A stretch of 64,000 bases of DNA, from the NCBI RefSeq assembly GCF_002482385.1, contig NZ_DLFW01000031.1, forward strand, positions 1 through 64,000. Direction: 5' to 3'. Position numbers and translations under genes: made by a program. Below are positions 50,867-59,692 of this stretch, piece after piece. This DNA comes from Dysgonomonas sp. UBA7710. Lineage in GTDB: Bacteria > Bacteroidota > Bacteroidia > Bacteroidales > Dysgonomonadaceae. How positions within the stretch are numbered: position 1 is the stretch's first letter; every line of letters begins with the position of its first letter. The notes under the pieces are model-generated. The model was given only the letters and a program-made list of their open reading frames with translations, did not search any database and was not told the origin of the DNA.

Positions 50867-53800
50867 TCACTTGCGCAGCCGGTATTCTTTGGGGGTCATA
50901 TTGTACTTTTTCAGGAATTCGCGGTAGAAGTATGACTTATTGTTAATCCCTACTTTATACATGATTTCCTGAATGGTGAGGTTCGTTGTAATAAGCAGCT
51001 TGGCAACTTGTGTAAACCTATAATCTTTAATGAAATCGTTAGGGGAGAGTGTTGTTATTTTCTTGAATTTACGATAAAGGCTACGGGTGCTCATATTCAA
51101 TTTTTCAGCGATGAATTCGGGCCGCAGGTTCTCTTCTTCCATATTATCCGATATAATATCGATGACAGAATCCATGAAAGCTTTATCTTCCTGATGAATC
51201 AATTGCCCGTCTGAATACTTATACGCACTTTCGGGTGAATAGAAGTAGTCCTTCAATTCATCTTTCACCACCAATAAACGGTTTATAACCGAACGAAGCA
51301 CAAGAGGCGAAAAAGGTTTGGTCAGATAAGCGTCTGCTCCTATATCGAGGCCCTCGGCCTGTTCTTTCTCACTGATTTTAGCCGATACAATTACGAGCGG
51401 TATATGTTTTGTAAATTTATCATTCTTCAGGTTGTTTATGAATTCCAGACCATTCATTCCCGGCATCATAATATCAGTAATAATAAGAGAAGGAGTTTCC
51501 GATTCTATTATTTTGAGGGCTTCGGGAACATTATAGGCACTTCTGATATAATAGTTGTCGGATAAAATATCTGAGATGAGCCACACTATATCCTTATTAT
51601 CATCAACAATCAGTATAGTCTGCTTTTCACCCGGGGGTTGTATCAACGAATCTGTATCTACAGGGTAACTATCCTCATTATCTGCCGGTTGCTCTTTATC
51701 TGTTACCTGAAGAGCCGGCAATACGACCATAAATTCGGCAAATTTACCGACTTCACTCCTGACCGAGATATTTCCACCAAGAGACTCTACTATATCATGG
51801 CAGATGGATAGCCCCAGTCCGTGCCGTGATGTCATTAGTGGATAGGAGTTATCCACCTCCGTATTTTCAAGTACGCCGTAGCGATCGAATATGGACGATA
51901 TGTTTGACTCTTCTATACCCTGTCCTGTATTGTATACACGGAGGGTAAGTTCCTCTTCATTTATTTCTGCGGATATTTTCACCTCACCCTCCTCCGTAGT
52001 ATATTTAAAGGCATTAGAAACCAGATTTACCAAGACCCGGTTGAAGCCGAATATATTCGTATTCCAATATAAATCGTCAGGCATTGAGACTTCAAATATT
52101 ATGCTGTTTTCTTCTGCAATAGGAATGAACCACTCCATTTGCTTTCTCACCAAATCTGAAACCGAAGCCTCTTCGATATAACTAAAGTCGAACTTACCCT
52201 CTTCCATCTTCCTGAAATCGAGAATCTCCTGTATCAGTCCACTCAGGTTAGCCACATTGTCTCGTAATATACCTGTATATTTACGGATATTCTTATCCAC
52301 TTCGGCCGACTTCTCAATATAGTCCGTTACCCCTTTTATCACTGTCAGAGGAGTACAGAATTCATGAGTAACATTAGTAAAGAAATTTAGTTTTGCCTCC
52401 AGTAGCTTTTCTTTCTGTTCCTCATTTATCTTCTGTGCAATCTGTATTTGCTTATCCATTATTCGTTTACGGATAAGGTATATAATATAAGAGCAGATGA
52501 GGACAAACACCACTACATATGCCAGATAAGCCCAGCCGGTCAGATACCATGGCGGCAGCTTCCTTATTTTCAATGAATAGTACTTCTCTTCCGAGTCAAA
52601 CACATCATTTTTATACTTGACCTTCAGTACATATTCACCATGTGGCAGATTAGTGAATGTAACTTCATTTGTTTTCTGAAGTTCAGTCCATGCTGTATTA
52701 TAGTTTTCCAGCAGGTAAGAGTATTCATAATTTTCGCCGTTTATATAATCCGTTGCAACAAAAGAAATGGTAAATGAAGAAATATTGGACCCTATCTCCA
52801 GATATCCGTCTTTTTTGTTTGTGTAATCATATAGAGAGCGGCTTTCACCTGCTATCTGCAAGTCGAAGAAGTAGAGGTCGGGTTTATAATTGCTTTGCAG
52901 ATTGACTTCTTTAGGCTCTACCCATGTAAGCCCGTTTATTCCGCCGAAGAAAAGCCGTCCGGTTTGCGGACATTTCCAATAGGCATCGTCGGAAAACTCT
53001 GTCACCTTGAGATCGGGATATGAGTAATTATGAAAAAAGTCGTTGTGCGGATTGTATTTTATCAGGCCTTTGTTTGAGCTCAACCAGATACACCCATCGG
53101 CATCTTCGAGTATTCCATGAATCATATCATTAATCATGCCATTCCTCCGGTCAAACTGCTTAATTAGCGTATTGCCATCCTTTAGAAACTGTATCCGGGT
53201 CATTCCTGAACTGGCTCCTATATAAAAGGTAGAATCTTTGCTCTGATAAACACATAATACATCTCCGATAGCAGTATTCTCAGCATTTTTCATCTGGATG
53301 AAATCATACTGCTTACTTCTTATATTATAACGCGCCACGCCATAGCCTCCCCGGCTTCCGATGAATAGAGTAGATGCTCCGTCATAAAACATGGAATGGA
53401 ATTCAACGCAGGTTTTATCTCCTTTTTTCAGAATGTATTCATTCACTGATTTAACCGAAAGGCGGGAATTTTCATCTTTTATGATAACTTCGAGCAAACC
53501 ATTACCGGCCGTCGCCATCCATAGAGTAGAATCATTCACTTCACAAATCGAATGAACTTTCCCGATTGCACTCCCATTCTCCTCCAATAAAGATTTTATC
53601 GTGTTATCCTTATATGAGTAATAGGAGAAACCCGGTCCTTCGGTTCCTATCCAGAGTATATCCCGATATTTACTTCTCAAAAAACAAAATACAAGATTGC
53701 TCGATAGCCCGTTGGCAGTTGTATAATTTACAAACTGGGACTGGGATACTTCACGCTGGTTATGTTCATCATAATTCTTGATCCGCATTATGCCATCACC

Positions 53801-54925
53801 TTTCGTTCCCACCCAAAGGTTCTGTGATTCATCTGCATAAATGGACCTGACAGGCTTTTGAGTTCCTGAAAAAAAGTTATCGAATATAATGTTTCCGAAC
53901 AGATCGTGTCCCTGATAATACATTTGTACCCCTCTCCCATCAGTACCAATCCAGAGCACATCCTGCTTCTTATCTTTCAGCAAACAGAATACCCTTATCC
54001 CGAGATATACGGTTTCAGGTTTATATTCATTCTCTACATCCAACCTTATCAGCCCATTATCATTGAAGGAGACAAACAAATCGGATTTGAAAGAAATCAC
54101 CCGGGATATCCCTCCGTATTTTCCTATCAGCGATGATAAATCCGTAATCAGTATCCTCTTATTATCTGAGAGATCGTACAGATAGAGTTTCCTGTCGGCG
54201 CTTACATAATAAATCTTGTTATCTTCATAGTAAGCATTTATTATACTTTTATCGTGGAGTAATGATTCATTAATCTGCAATCTGATATCATTTTTTTTCG
54301 ATGCGCCGGCGATTTCTATATTCTTCAGTTTTCCATCGGCAGTAACCATATAGAGTTCGTCATCACCACCGACAAACAGCGCCTTCACGTTAGCCATGTC
54401 AGCCCCCGGCAAATGAATATCTGTAAAATTCTTATCCTCCCGGTTATAGTGGGATATATAGTTCTTTTTACTTATAACCCATGTATTTCCTTTCTTATCC
54501 GCCGCCAGAAGCTTGGCTTCCGGCAATTCGGGATATGATTCTATAACTTTTCTTTCTTTCAGCGAAAACTTATTAAGTCCCAGGAATGTAGATATCCACA
54601 GGCTGCCTTCGTCTGCTTGTGTGATATTATGAATAATATTGCTGCACAAGGAGAACTCATTATCGAATTCAGACCTGTAAACAAAGGTATTTTTCCCGTT
54701 ATACAGATTCAATCCATCGTATGTACCAAACCACATATAACCATCTTTGTCCTGATACATGCAAAGAATCGCATTATTCGACAAATCGAGTTTATCGGCT
54801 CTATGTAATGTATATGATGCATAGGTCAGGAAAATATTAGTTAGAAGGAGAGCTGCCAACAAATAAAACTTCCTGAAATCCCTGATATTTTTTCTATTAC
54901 TAAATTGATAAAGCAGATATTTCAT
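50867..54925 (-). CDS. Hybrid two-component system sensor/regulator (HTCS)
   Basis: A 1352-residue inner-membrane protein joining sensor, kinase and DNA-binding regulator. After a signal anchor (about 12-34) the periplasmic part holds two-component-propeller repeats (about 40-700, recurring GTYDGL-, GTDGRG-, GTKGDG-type turns) and a Y_Y_Y domain (about 720-790); a membrane segment (about 797-819) leads to a HisKA domain with FFTNVTHEFCTPLT (His near 853), a HATPase domain, a receiver domain (ILIVDDNKDIV near 1105; phospho-acceptor in ITDIMMPGM) and a C-terminal AraC-type HTH (about 1245-1352). I start at 54925, or 54931, because the promoter box at 54960-54967 excludes the longer frame to 55063. 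It should activate the neighbouring locus on sensing a glycan fragment. Confidence 0.95.
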   Translation of the reverse strand: MKYLLYQFSNRKNIRDFRKFYLLAALLLTNIFLTYASYTLHRADKLDLSNNAILCMYQDKDGYMWFGTYDGLNLYNGKNTFVYRSEFDNEFSLCSNIIHNITQADEGSLWISTFLGLNKFSLKERKVIESYPELPEAKLLAADKKGNTWVISKKNYISHYNREDKNFTDIHLPGADMANVKALFVGGDDELYMVTADGKLKNIEIAGASKKNDIRLQINESLLHDKSIINAYYEDNKIYYVSADRKLYLYDLSDNKRILITDLSSLIGKYGGISRVISFKSDLFVSFNDNGLIRLDVENEYKPETVYLGIRVFCLLKDKKQDVLWIGTDGRGVQMYYQGHDLFGNIIFDNFFSGTQKPVRSIYADESQNLWVGTKGDGIMRIKNYDEHNQREVSQSQFVNYTTANGLSSNLVFCFLRSKYRDILWIGTEGPGFSYYSYKDNTIKSLLEENGSAIGKVHSICEVNDSTLWMATAGNGLLEVIIKDENSRLSVKSVNEYILKKGDKTCVEFHSMFYDGASTLFIGSRGGYGVARYNIRSKQYDFIQMKNAENTAIGDVLCVYQSKDSTFYIGASSGMTRIQFLKDGNTLIKQFDRRNGMINDMIHGILEDADGCIWLSSNKGLIKYNPHNDFFHNYSYPDLKVTEFSDDAYWKCPQTGRLFFGGINGLTWVEPKEVNLQSNYKPDLYFFDLQIAGESRSLYDYTNKKDGYLEIGSNISSFTISFVATDYINGENYEYSYLLENYNTAWTELQKTNEVTFTNLPHGEYVLKVKYKNDVFDSEEKYYSLKIRKLPPWYLTGWAYLAYVVVFVLICSYIIYLIRKRIMDKQIQIAQKINEEQKEKLLEAKLNFFTNVTHEFCTPLTVIKGVTDYIEKSAEVDKNIRKYTGILRDNVANLSGLIQEILDFRKMEEGKFDFSYIEEASVSDLVRKQMEWFIPIAEENSIIFEVSMPDDLYWNTNIFGFNRVLVNLVSNAFKYTTEEGEVKISAEINEEELTLRVYNTGQGIEESNISSIFDRYGVLENTEVDNSYPLMTSRHGLGLSICHDIVESLGGNISVRSEVGKFAEFMVVLPALQVTDKEQPADNEDSYPVDTDSLIQPPGEKQTILIVDDNKDIVWLISDILSDNYYIRSAYNVPEALKIIESETPSLIITDIMMPGMNGLEFINNLKNDKFTKHIPLVIVSAKISEKEQAEGLDIGADAYLTKPFSPLVLRSVINRLLVVKDELKDYFYSPESAYKYSDGQLIHQEDKAFMDSVIDIISDNMEEENLRPEFIAEKLNMSTRSLYRKFKKITTLSPNDFIKDYRFTQVAKLLITTNLTIQEIMYKVGINNKSYFYREFLKKYNMTPKEYRLRK

Positions 54926-54959
54926 AACCATGGATTGATAAAAGGGAGATTCTTTTTTA

Positions 54960-54967
54960 CAAAAATA
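54960..54967 (-). promoter_or_regulatory. Bacteroidota -7 box of the HTCS gene
   Basis: On the minus strand this reads TATTTTTG, about 30 bases before the chosen start; it lies inside the longer open frame, ruling that start out. Confidence 0.7.
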
Positions 54968-55091
54968 CAATTTACATTCGGATAAATTAAAAAATATACT
55001 TTTTCGAAAAAAATATTTATAATCACGCACAAAGACAACACAACTATATTTCCGCTTTGTCAATCAGGTAAAAAGCCATTGAAAACACCAT

Positions 55092-55125
55092 AAAAAAAAT
55101 GCCCCCTTTAATATTCCGGGGGCAT
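55092..55125 (-). terminator. Intrinsic terminator after the 85-residue gene
   Basis: On the minus strand the perfect 8-base arms ATGCCCCC and GGGGGCAT (55099-55106 and 55118-55125 on the plus strand) are followed by a run of T residues (55092-55099). Confidence 0.88.
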
Positions 55126-55370
55126 CCTGACAAGACAACGATCTACTTACTTATTTACAATCGATTGCTTAAACTTACATACATCATTGGTGAGAGAATA
55201 GTGTTTATTATAATTCTATATCACTTGAGGCATTGTACAACGAATAAATTATAAATAACCAACAAAGTATATAAAACCCAAAGAATCCCCACAAAATTAT
55301 AGAATATGGCATTTTTTTTAATGAGAAATATTAAAGAAACTCCACCCGGAGCTTGTTATATATAAATTAA

Positions 55371-55628
55371 TTAATTGTTTTCAGTAATATATGCACCGAC
55401 ACAGATATTATCTTTCATTTTACATGTAATTATACAATCCTCTTCGCGGAGTTCTATCAGAAACCGCTTCCTGTCTTCTTTATATGGATATTTTATATTA
55501 AACCACCTGAATTTTTTAATAAAGTCGCTGAGAAGCATACCATTATATCTATCTGTCGGAATATGGCAAGGCTCATAAACGTTCAATAAGCCGTTTTGAA
55601 TTTCTGTAAAGTCGGTTATCGTTTCCAT
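55371..55628 (-). CDS. Small protein of unknown function (85 residues)
   Basis: I do not recognise this protein. It is 85 residues, soluble, with no signal peptide or membrane helix, mixed charge (FIKKFRWFNIKYPYKEDRKRF) and three Cys (CHIP, DCIITC). A -7 promoter box lies 20 bases upstream (55648-55655) and an intrinsic terminator downstream at 55092-55125, so it looks like a real single-gene unit rather than a chance frame. It lies between the polysaccharide locus and the pseudogene next to uvrB. Confidence 0.6.
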   Translation of the reverse strand: METITDFTEIQNGLLNVYEPCHIPTDRYNGMLLSDFIKKFRWFNIKYPYKEDRKRFLIELREEDCIITCKMKDNICVGAYITENN

Positions 55629-55647
55629 AAATGTAGTTTTAGTCCTT

Positions 55648-55655
55648 CAAAAATA
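55648..55655 (-). promoter_or_regulatory. Bacteroidota -7 box of the 85-residue gene
   Basis: On the minus strand this reads TATTTTTG, 20 bases before the ATG at 55628. Confidence 0.65.
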
Positions 55656-55801
55656 AGTTCAATGTTTTATATACACAACAATATTAAAATATAATCCGAT
55701 TTTTAGCTTTATAAAATGTAATTTCAAAAAAACAGATAAAAAATCATGCTTTTCTGATAAAATAAGTTAATTTCAGATATTCTCGATAAAAGAGAAAACT
55801 T

Positions 55802-56030
55802 ATGAGTGAAGTGGTTGAAAAGAAGAATACGACACATCAGGGTAGAAATATCCGGTTTGCCGGAGAATTTAAAGGTCTATATCAACAAGATTCCGAGGAT
55901 AAAAATAAATAAGAAATATTGGACCGGATTGCACTTGCTTTAAATGCAAATGCAGATTTCTTGAAGAAGAGTAAAGAATGCGAATCAAGGAGTAAGATTA
56001 TTCTGAAAATGATTGTTAGCTTTTTTGGAT
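55802..56030 (+). pseudogene. Remnant of an XRE-family regulator (internal deletion and stop)
   Basis: From ATG 55802 the frame reads MSEVVEKKNTTHQGRNIRF and continues for 36 codons to TAA at 55910-55912. The same frame then continues EILDRIALALNANADFLKK. These two parts resemble the beginning (HxGRNIKRxREFKGIKQ) and the later part (EILERIAKALNVSPDLIK) of small Bacteroidota XRE-type helix-turn-helix regulators, with the recognition-helix segment between them missing. The frame runs on to the end of uvrB without a proper ending. I infer deletion followed by decay. Confidence 0.65.
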
Positions 56031-56031
56031 A

Positions 56032-58047
56032 TTATTTTTTCGCCTTCAACTCATCTTCCAGCCTAATCACCTGATCCCTGAACTGGGCAGCTTCCAAAAA
56101 CTCGAGTTTCTTAGCGGCAGCCGACATCTGCTTACGTGCTTTTTCAATCGCCTTTTTGAGCTCATCTTTCGTCATATATTGTATTTTGTCTTCCGATGCT
56201 ATAGCTATAGATGAATCCTGAGTGTATGATTTCACCGAGAATTGTTCCTCTTTACGCAGGCTGAAGACCGACGTACGCGCCTTGCGTATTTGCTGCGGAG
56301 TAATACCATGTTCCTTATTGTAGGCCATCTGTATCTCGCGGCGGCGGTTGGTTTCATTTATGGTCTTCTCCATGCTCTCCGTAATTTTATCCGCATAGAA
56401 GATTACTTTCCCGTTTACATTACGGGCGGCACGCCCGACCGTTTGAGTCAGAGAGCGGTGGGAACGCAAAAATCCTTCCTTATCGGCATCCAGGACAGCG
56501 ACAAGTGAGACTTCGGGTAAGTCGAGTCCTTCACGCAACAGATTTACTCCGACCAATACATCGAACTCCCCGCTGCGTAAGTCATCCATTATCTGCACAC
56601 GATCCAGTGTATCCACATCGGAATGGATATAGCTGCACTTCATTCCATTATTTGAGAGATAGGCGGTTAACTCTTCTGCCATTCTTTTAGTCAAGGTGGT
56701 GACAAGTGTACGTTCGTTCTTATCCACCCGTGTTTGTATTTCTTCCATCAGGTCGTCTATCTGATTCAGACTCGGACGGACGTCAATAGGAGGGTCCAGC
56801 AAGCCTGTCGGCCGTATCAGCTGTTCAACGACAATTCCTTCCGATTTCATCAGTTCGTAATCAGCCGGAGTCGCACTTACATATATCGTTTGAGGTACAA
56901 GCGATTCGAATTCTTCAAATTTCAGGGGCCTGTTATCCAATGCTGCAGGCAAGCGGAAGCCATATTCCACCAGATTCTCTTTGCGTGAGTGGTCGCCACC
57001 GTACATCGCCCGTATTTGAGGAATGGTTACATGACTTTCATCTATTACAAGCATAAAATCCTCAGGGAAGAAGTCCAAAAGGCAGAACGGACGCGTACCC
57101 GGTTTACGATTGTCGAAATAACGTGAATAATTTTCTATACCTGAGCAATGTCCTACTTCACGGATCATTTCCAGATCATATGTCACGCGTTCATAAAGCC
57201 GTTTTGCCTCCAGTTGTTTACCTATAGACTGCAGGAAATCGACCTGACGTCCAAGGTCTATCTCTATTTCGGCAATAGCCCTCACCATCCGGTCTTTGGT
57301 AGTCACGAAAAGATTGGCAGGATAAATACGAAAATCGTCATACTGATCTATCTTAACACCGCTCAACGGGTCGAGGCACTCTATACTCTCTATTTCATCC
57401 CCCCAAAATACGACCCTTACAATAGGGTCGCCATAGGCGAGAAATACATCGACTGTATCCCCTTTTACCCTGAAATTCCCGGCCTTAGGCTCAATCTCAT
57501 TACGGGAATACAGAGCGCTGACCAGCCCACGCAGAAACACATCGCGCACAAGCTTCTGACCGACATGTATAGAGATGGTCGAATTTTCAAAATCCTCCGG
57601 GTTTCCCATACCGTAAAGGCAGGAAACGGAAGATACCACGATTACATCGCGCCGTCCCGACAGTAAGGATGTAGTCGTTGCCAGCCGGAGTTTCTCTATC
57701 TCTTCATTTATGGAAAGGTCTTTTTCTATATATGTATTTGTGGAAGGAATATACGCCTCGGGCTGATAATAATCATAATAAGAGACAAAATATTCAACCG
57801 CGTTGTCAGGAAAAAAAGTCTTAAACTCACTGTATAACTGGGCTGCCAAAGTCTTGTTATGGCTAAGTACCAAAGTAGGCTTACTTACATTCTGAATAAC
57901 ATTAGCAACCGTAAAGGTTTTACCTGAGCCTGTCACTCCGAGCAATGTTTGTGAAGGTATATTTTGTATAATACCCTCCGACAGAGCAGCAATTGCAGCA
58001 GGCTGATCTCCGGTGGGGTTATAGTAAGAGGTTAATTTGAAATCCAT
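56032..58047 (-). CDS. uvrB: Excinuclease ABC subunit UvrB
   Basis: A 671-residue cytosolic DNA-repair helicase-like protein that verifies damage loaded by UvrA and recruits UvrC. Walker A is LLGVTGSGKTFTVANV (about 34-49); the damage-probing beta-hairpin region is YYDYYQPEAYIPSTNTYIEKD (parts, about 90-110); helicase motifs appear as DESHVTIPQIRAMYGGD and TVGRAARNVNGKVIFYADK; the C-terminal UVR domain is at about 630-668 (LKKAIEKARKQMSAAAKKLEFLEAAQFRDQV in parts). Length is normal. It has no operon partners. Confidence 0.98.
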   Translation of the reverse strand: MDFKLTSYYNPTGDQPAAIAALSEGIIQNIPSQTLLGVTGSGKTFTVANVIQNVSKPTLVLSHNKTLAAQLYSEFKTFFPDNAVEYFVSYYDYYQPEAYIPSTNTYIEKDLSINEEIEKLRLATTTSLLSGRRDVIVVSSVSCLYGMGNPEDFENSTISIHVGQKLVRDVFLRGLVSALYSRNEIEPKAGNFRVKGDTVDVFLAYGDPIVRVVFWGDEIESIECLDPLSGVKIDQYDDFRIYPANLFVTTKDRMVRAIAEIEIDLGRQVDFLQSIGKQLEAKRLYERVTYDLEMIREVGHCSGIENYSRYFDNRKPGTRPFCLLDFFPEDFMLVIDESHVTIPQIRAMYGGDHSRKENLVEYGFRLPAALDNRPLKFEEFESLVPQTIYVSATPADYELMKSEGIVVEQLIRPTGLLDPPIDVRPSLNQIDDLMEEIQTRVDKNERTLVTTLTKRMAEELTAYLSNNGMKCSYIHSDVDTLDRVQIMDDLRSGEFDVLVGVNLLREGLDLPEVSLVAVLDADKEGFLRSHRSLTQTVGRAARNVNGKVIFYADKITESMEKTINETNRRREIQMAYNKEHGITPQQIRKARTSVFSLRKEEQFSVKSYTQDSSIAIASEDKIQYMTKDELKKAIEKARKQMSAAAKKLEFLEAAQFRDQVIRLEDELKAKK

Positions 58048-58236
58048 CGTTCTGTATCTTTCGGAATTCCAAAGGTAATAAGAATTATGTAGTTACATTT
58101 TTAATTCGCGTCTATTAACATTCATGCAAACCAGTAGTTAAATTATTAATACCAATCAGTAGTTGAAATGATTATTGTAGTAAAAGACGTTCAATTATTC
58201 TATGCATTTTTTCTACGCGGAATTAAAATTCCTTGT

Positions 58237-58653
58237 GTTCCTTTTGGCCAATGCCCCAAAAGGAACCAAAAGTGCTTTAGCACCCCGCTTCAAAGGCCGA
58301 CCCGTTAACAGAAGAGACGGCTAAACGAAAAAACTCGCTCTAAGGTTTGTATAATCCGAATCGTCAGATAAGCTCAAACACGTTTTCGTTTTTTAGCCTT
58401 TCTCTCCTGACGGGTGCCCGTCCGTGAAGCATACGGCGCCTGCTGACGCGTATTTATTCATCAAAGGGCTTGGCTTACTAAGGCGCCAGCGGATGCGCAT
58501 TAGTGACGCAGGCGGGTACCTGTCCGGTGCAGTCGGCGAAGAAAGAGACTGGGCGATAGCCCGTTTGTCACTTTCAGCCGGCAAACCGTTGACAGGTCGC
58601 CGAGGAAAGGAGCGCTAGCCTTTTGGTTCGTTTTGGGCAATGCCAAAATGAAC
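58237..58653. mobile_element. 417-base noncoding G+C-rich element with imperfect inverted ends
   Basis: The ends 58237-58277 (GTTCCTTTTGGCCAATGCCC and on) and 58617-58653 (read in complement, GTTCATTTTGGCATTGCCC and on) pair at roughly 85 per cent over about 37 bases. The inside is visibly richer in G+C than the flanks and contains many short palindromes, but has no plausible protein. It could be a non-autonomous transposable element or a large structured RNA. Similar sequences beginning with CCTTTTGG...CCAAAAGG are familiar between Bacteroidota genes. Confidence 0.65.
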
Positions 58654-58847
58654 ATTCAGACGCAACGAAGTGTAGTCAATAATAATCCAACGTTAAAACT
58701 CAACCACTGATTCGTATTAATAATCACAGGAACCAAGAGTATGTATAATTTCCGGTATACTCAGGTCAGATAAATATTTTTGAGAATCTTTCTATATCCG
58801 GAACAACTTCGTAGGAAAAACTTAAATGCACTCTTAATTAAAAAATG

Positions 58848-58855
58848 TATTTTTG
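58848..58855 (+). promoter_or_regulatory. Bacteroidota -7 box of the acyltransferase gene
   Basis: TATTTTTG matches TAnnTTTG and overlaps an in-frame ATG at 58845, which is therefore not the start. Confidence 0.75.
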
Positions 58856-58880
58856 CATATTGAACCAGAATATCATGATT

Positions 58881-59612
58881 ATGAAGAAAGTTATTCTCTT
58901 TCTGTACCAGTTGTTCATCTTCGCCCCTATTTTTGTATTGGCGACTATTATTACGGCTGTCACAGTTATGATTGGCTGTCTTATAGGTGACCGGACATTT
59001 TGGGGTTATTATCCGCCTCGTCTTTGGAGTAAACTGGCCTGCCGGCTGGCCTTATGCCGGATTAAGGTGGTCCGTCACGGGAAACTCGACCCAGCTCAAT
59101 CATATGTATTTATACCCAATCATCAGGGAGCTTTCGATATTTTCCTTATATACGGGTACCTGAACCAGAATATAAAATGGGTACAGAAACAGGAGTTACG
59201 CAAAATACCATTTGTAGGCAAGGCTTCGGAAATTGCAGGCCATGTATTTGTAGACCACTCCAACCTGAAATCGAGGAAAGAAACTATTATCAAAGCCGAA
59301 GAGCAGCTTGGCGAAGGCTCTTCGATGGTAATATTCCCCGAAGGAGCGAGAACGGATACCGGCAAAATGGGAAGGTTCAAACGCGGAGCATTCGTTATTG
59401 CAAAAGAAATGGGGTTACCTGTTGTACCGGTTACAGTAAACGGGCCATATGACCTGATGAAAATAAACACATACCTCATCAATCCATGTAAACTTGAACT
59501 AATCGTCCATGAGCCCATTTCTACAGATAATCTTAGTGATGAGAATATGTCGCAGTTTATTGACAACTGCCGGGAAATCGTATATTCCGGATTATGGGAA
59601 AAATATAGATAA
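58881..59612 (+). CDS. 1-acyl-sn-glycerol-3-phosphate acyltransferase (PlsC-like)
   Basis: A 243-residue inner-membrane acyltransferase that likely adds the second acyl chain to lysophosphatidic acid. One membrane segment (about 5-30) precedes the PlsC domain with motif I FIPNHQGAFDIF (NHx5D form: His and Asp), motif III VIFPEGARTDTGKMGRFKRGAF (about 150-171) and VPVTVNGPYDLM. I start at 58881 (MKKVILF); 58875 (MIMKK) is equally possible, whereas the upstream ATG at 58845 overlaps the promoter box. It is a single gene. Confidence 0.92.
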   Translation: MKKVILFLYQLFIFAPIFVLATIITAVTVMIGCLIGDRTFWGYYPPRLWSKLACRLALCRIKVVRHGKLDPAQSYVFIPNHQGAFDIFLIYGYLNQNIKWVQKQELRKIPFVGKASEIAGHVFVDHSNLKSRKETIIKAEEQLGEGSSMVIFPEGARTDTGKMGRFKRGAFVIAKEMGLPVVPVTVNGPYDLMKINTYLINPCKLELIVHEPISTDNLSDENMSQFIDNCREIVYSGLWEKYR

Positions 59613-59660
59613 CAAAGACTAATAAAAAACGTTATATCTGAATACGAAGCCATTTTTTTG

Positions 59661-59668
59661 TATTTTTG
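59661..59668 (+). promoter_or_regulatory. Bacteroidota -7 box of the LysM-barrel-methyltransferase operon
   Basis: TATTTTTG matches TAnnTTTG, 25 bases before the ATG at 59693. Confidence 0.75.
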
Positions 59669-59692
59669 TGCCTTTACTTAACAACAATCAGC

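Larger units (their letters stand above)
54926..55370. other. Gap between the HTCS gene and the 85-residue gene
   Basis: It contains the HTCS promoter box (54960-54967) and the terminator of the upstream small gene (55092-55125). From 55126 to 55370 I see only A+T-rich sequence, a long 3' region for the small gene. Confidence 0.5.
58048..58880. other. Long noncoding gap between uvrB and the acyltransferase gene
   Basis: Half of this 833-base gap is the G+C-rich inverted-repeat element 58237-58653. The right end holds the acyltransferase promoter at 58848-58855. I find no gene: the short frames at 58393-58618 on both strands are products of the G+C-rich element. Confidence 0.6.

Noticed and set aside
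54926..55063. 46-residue N-terminal extension of the HTCS protein
   Set aside because: The -7 promoter box at 54960-54967 lies within it, and the true signal anchor begins after the ATG at 54925.
58393..58618. Two overlapping open frames on opposite strands in the G+C-rich element
   Set aside because: No start signals, no recognisable domain, and open frames are expected in G+C-rich DNA; the element is better explained as noncoding.
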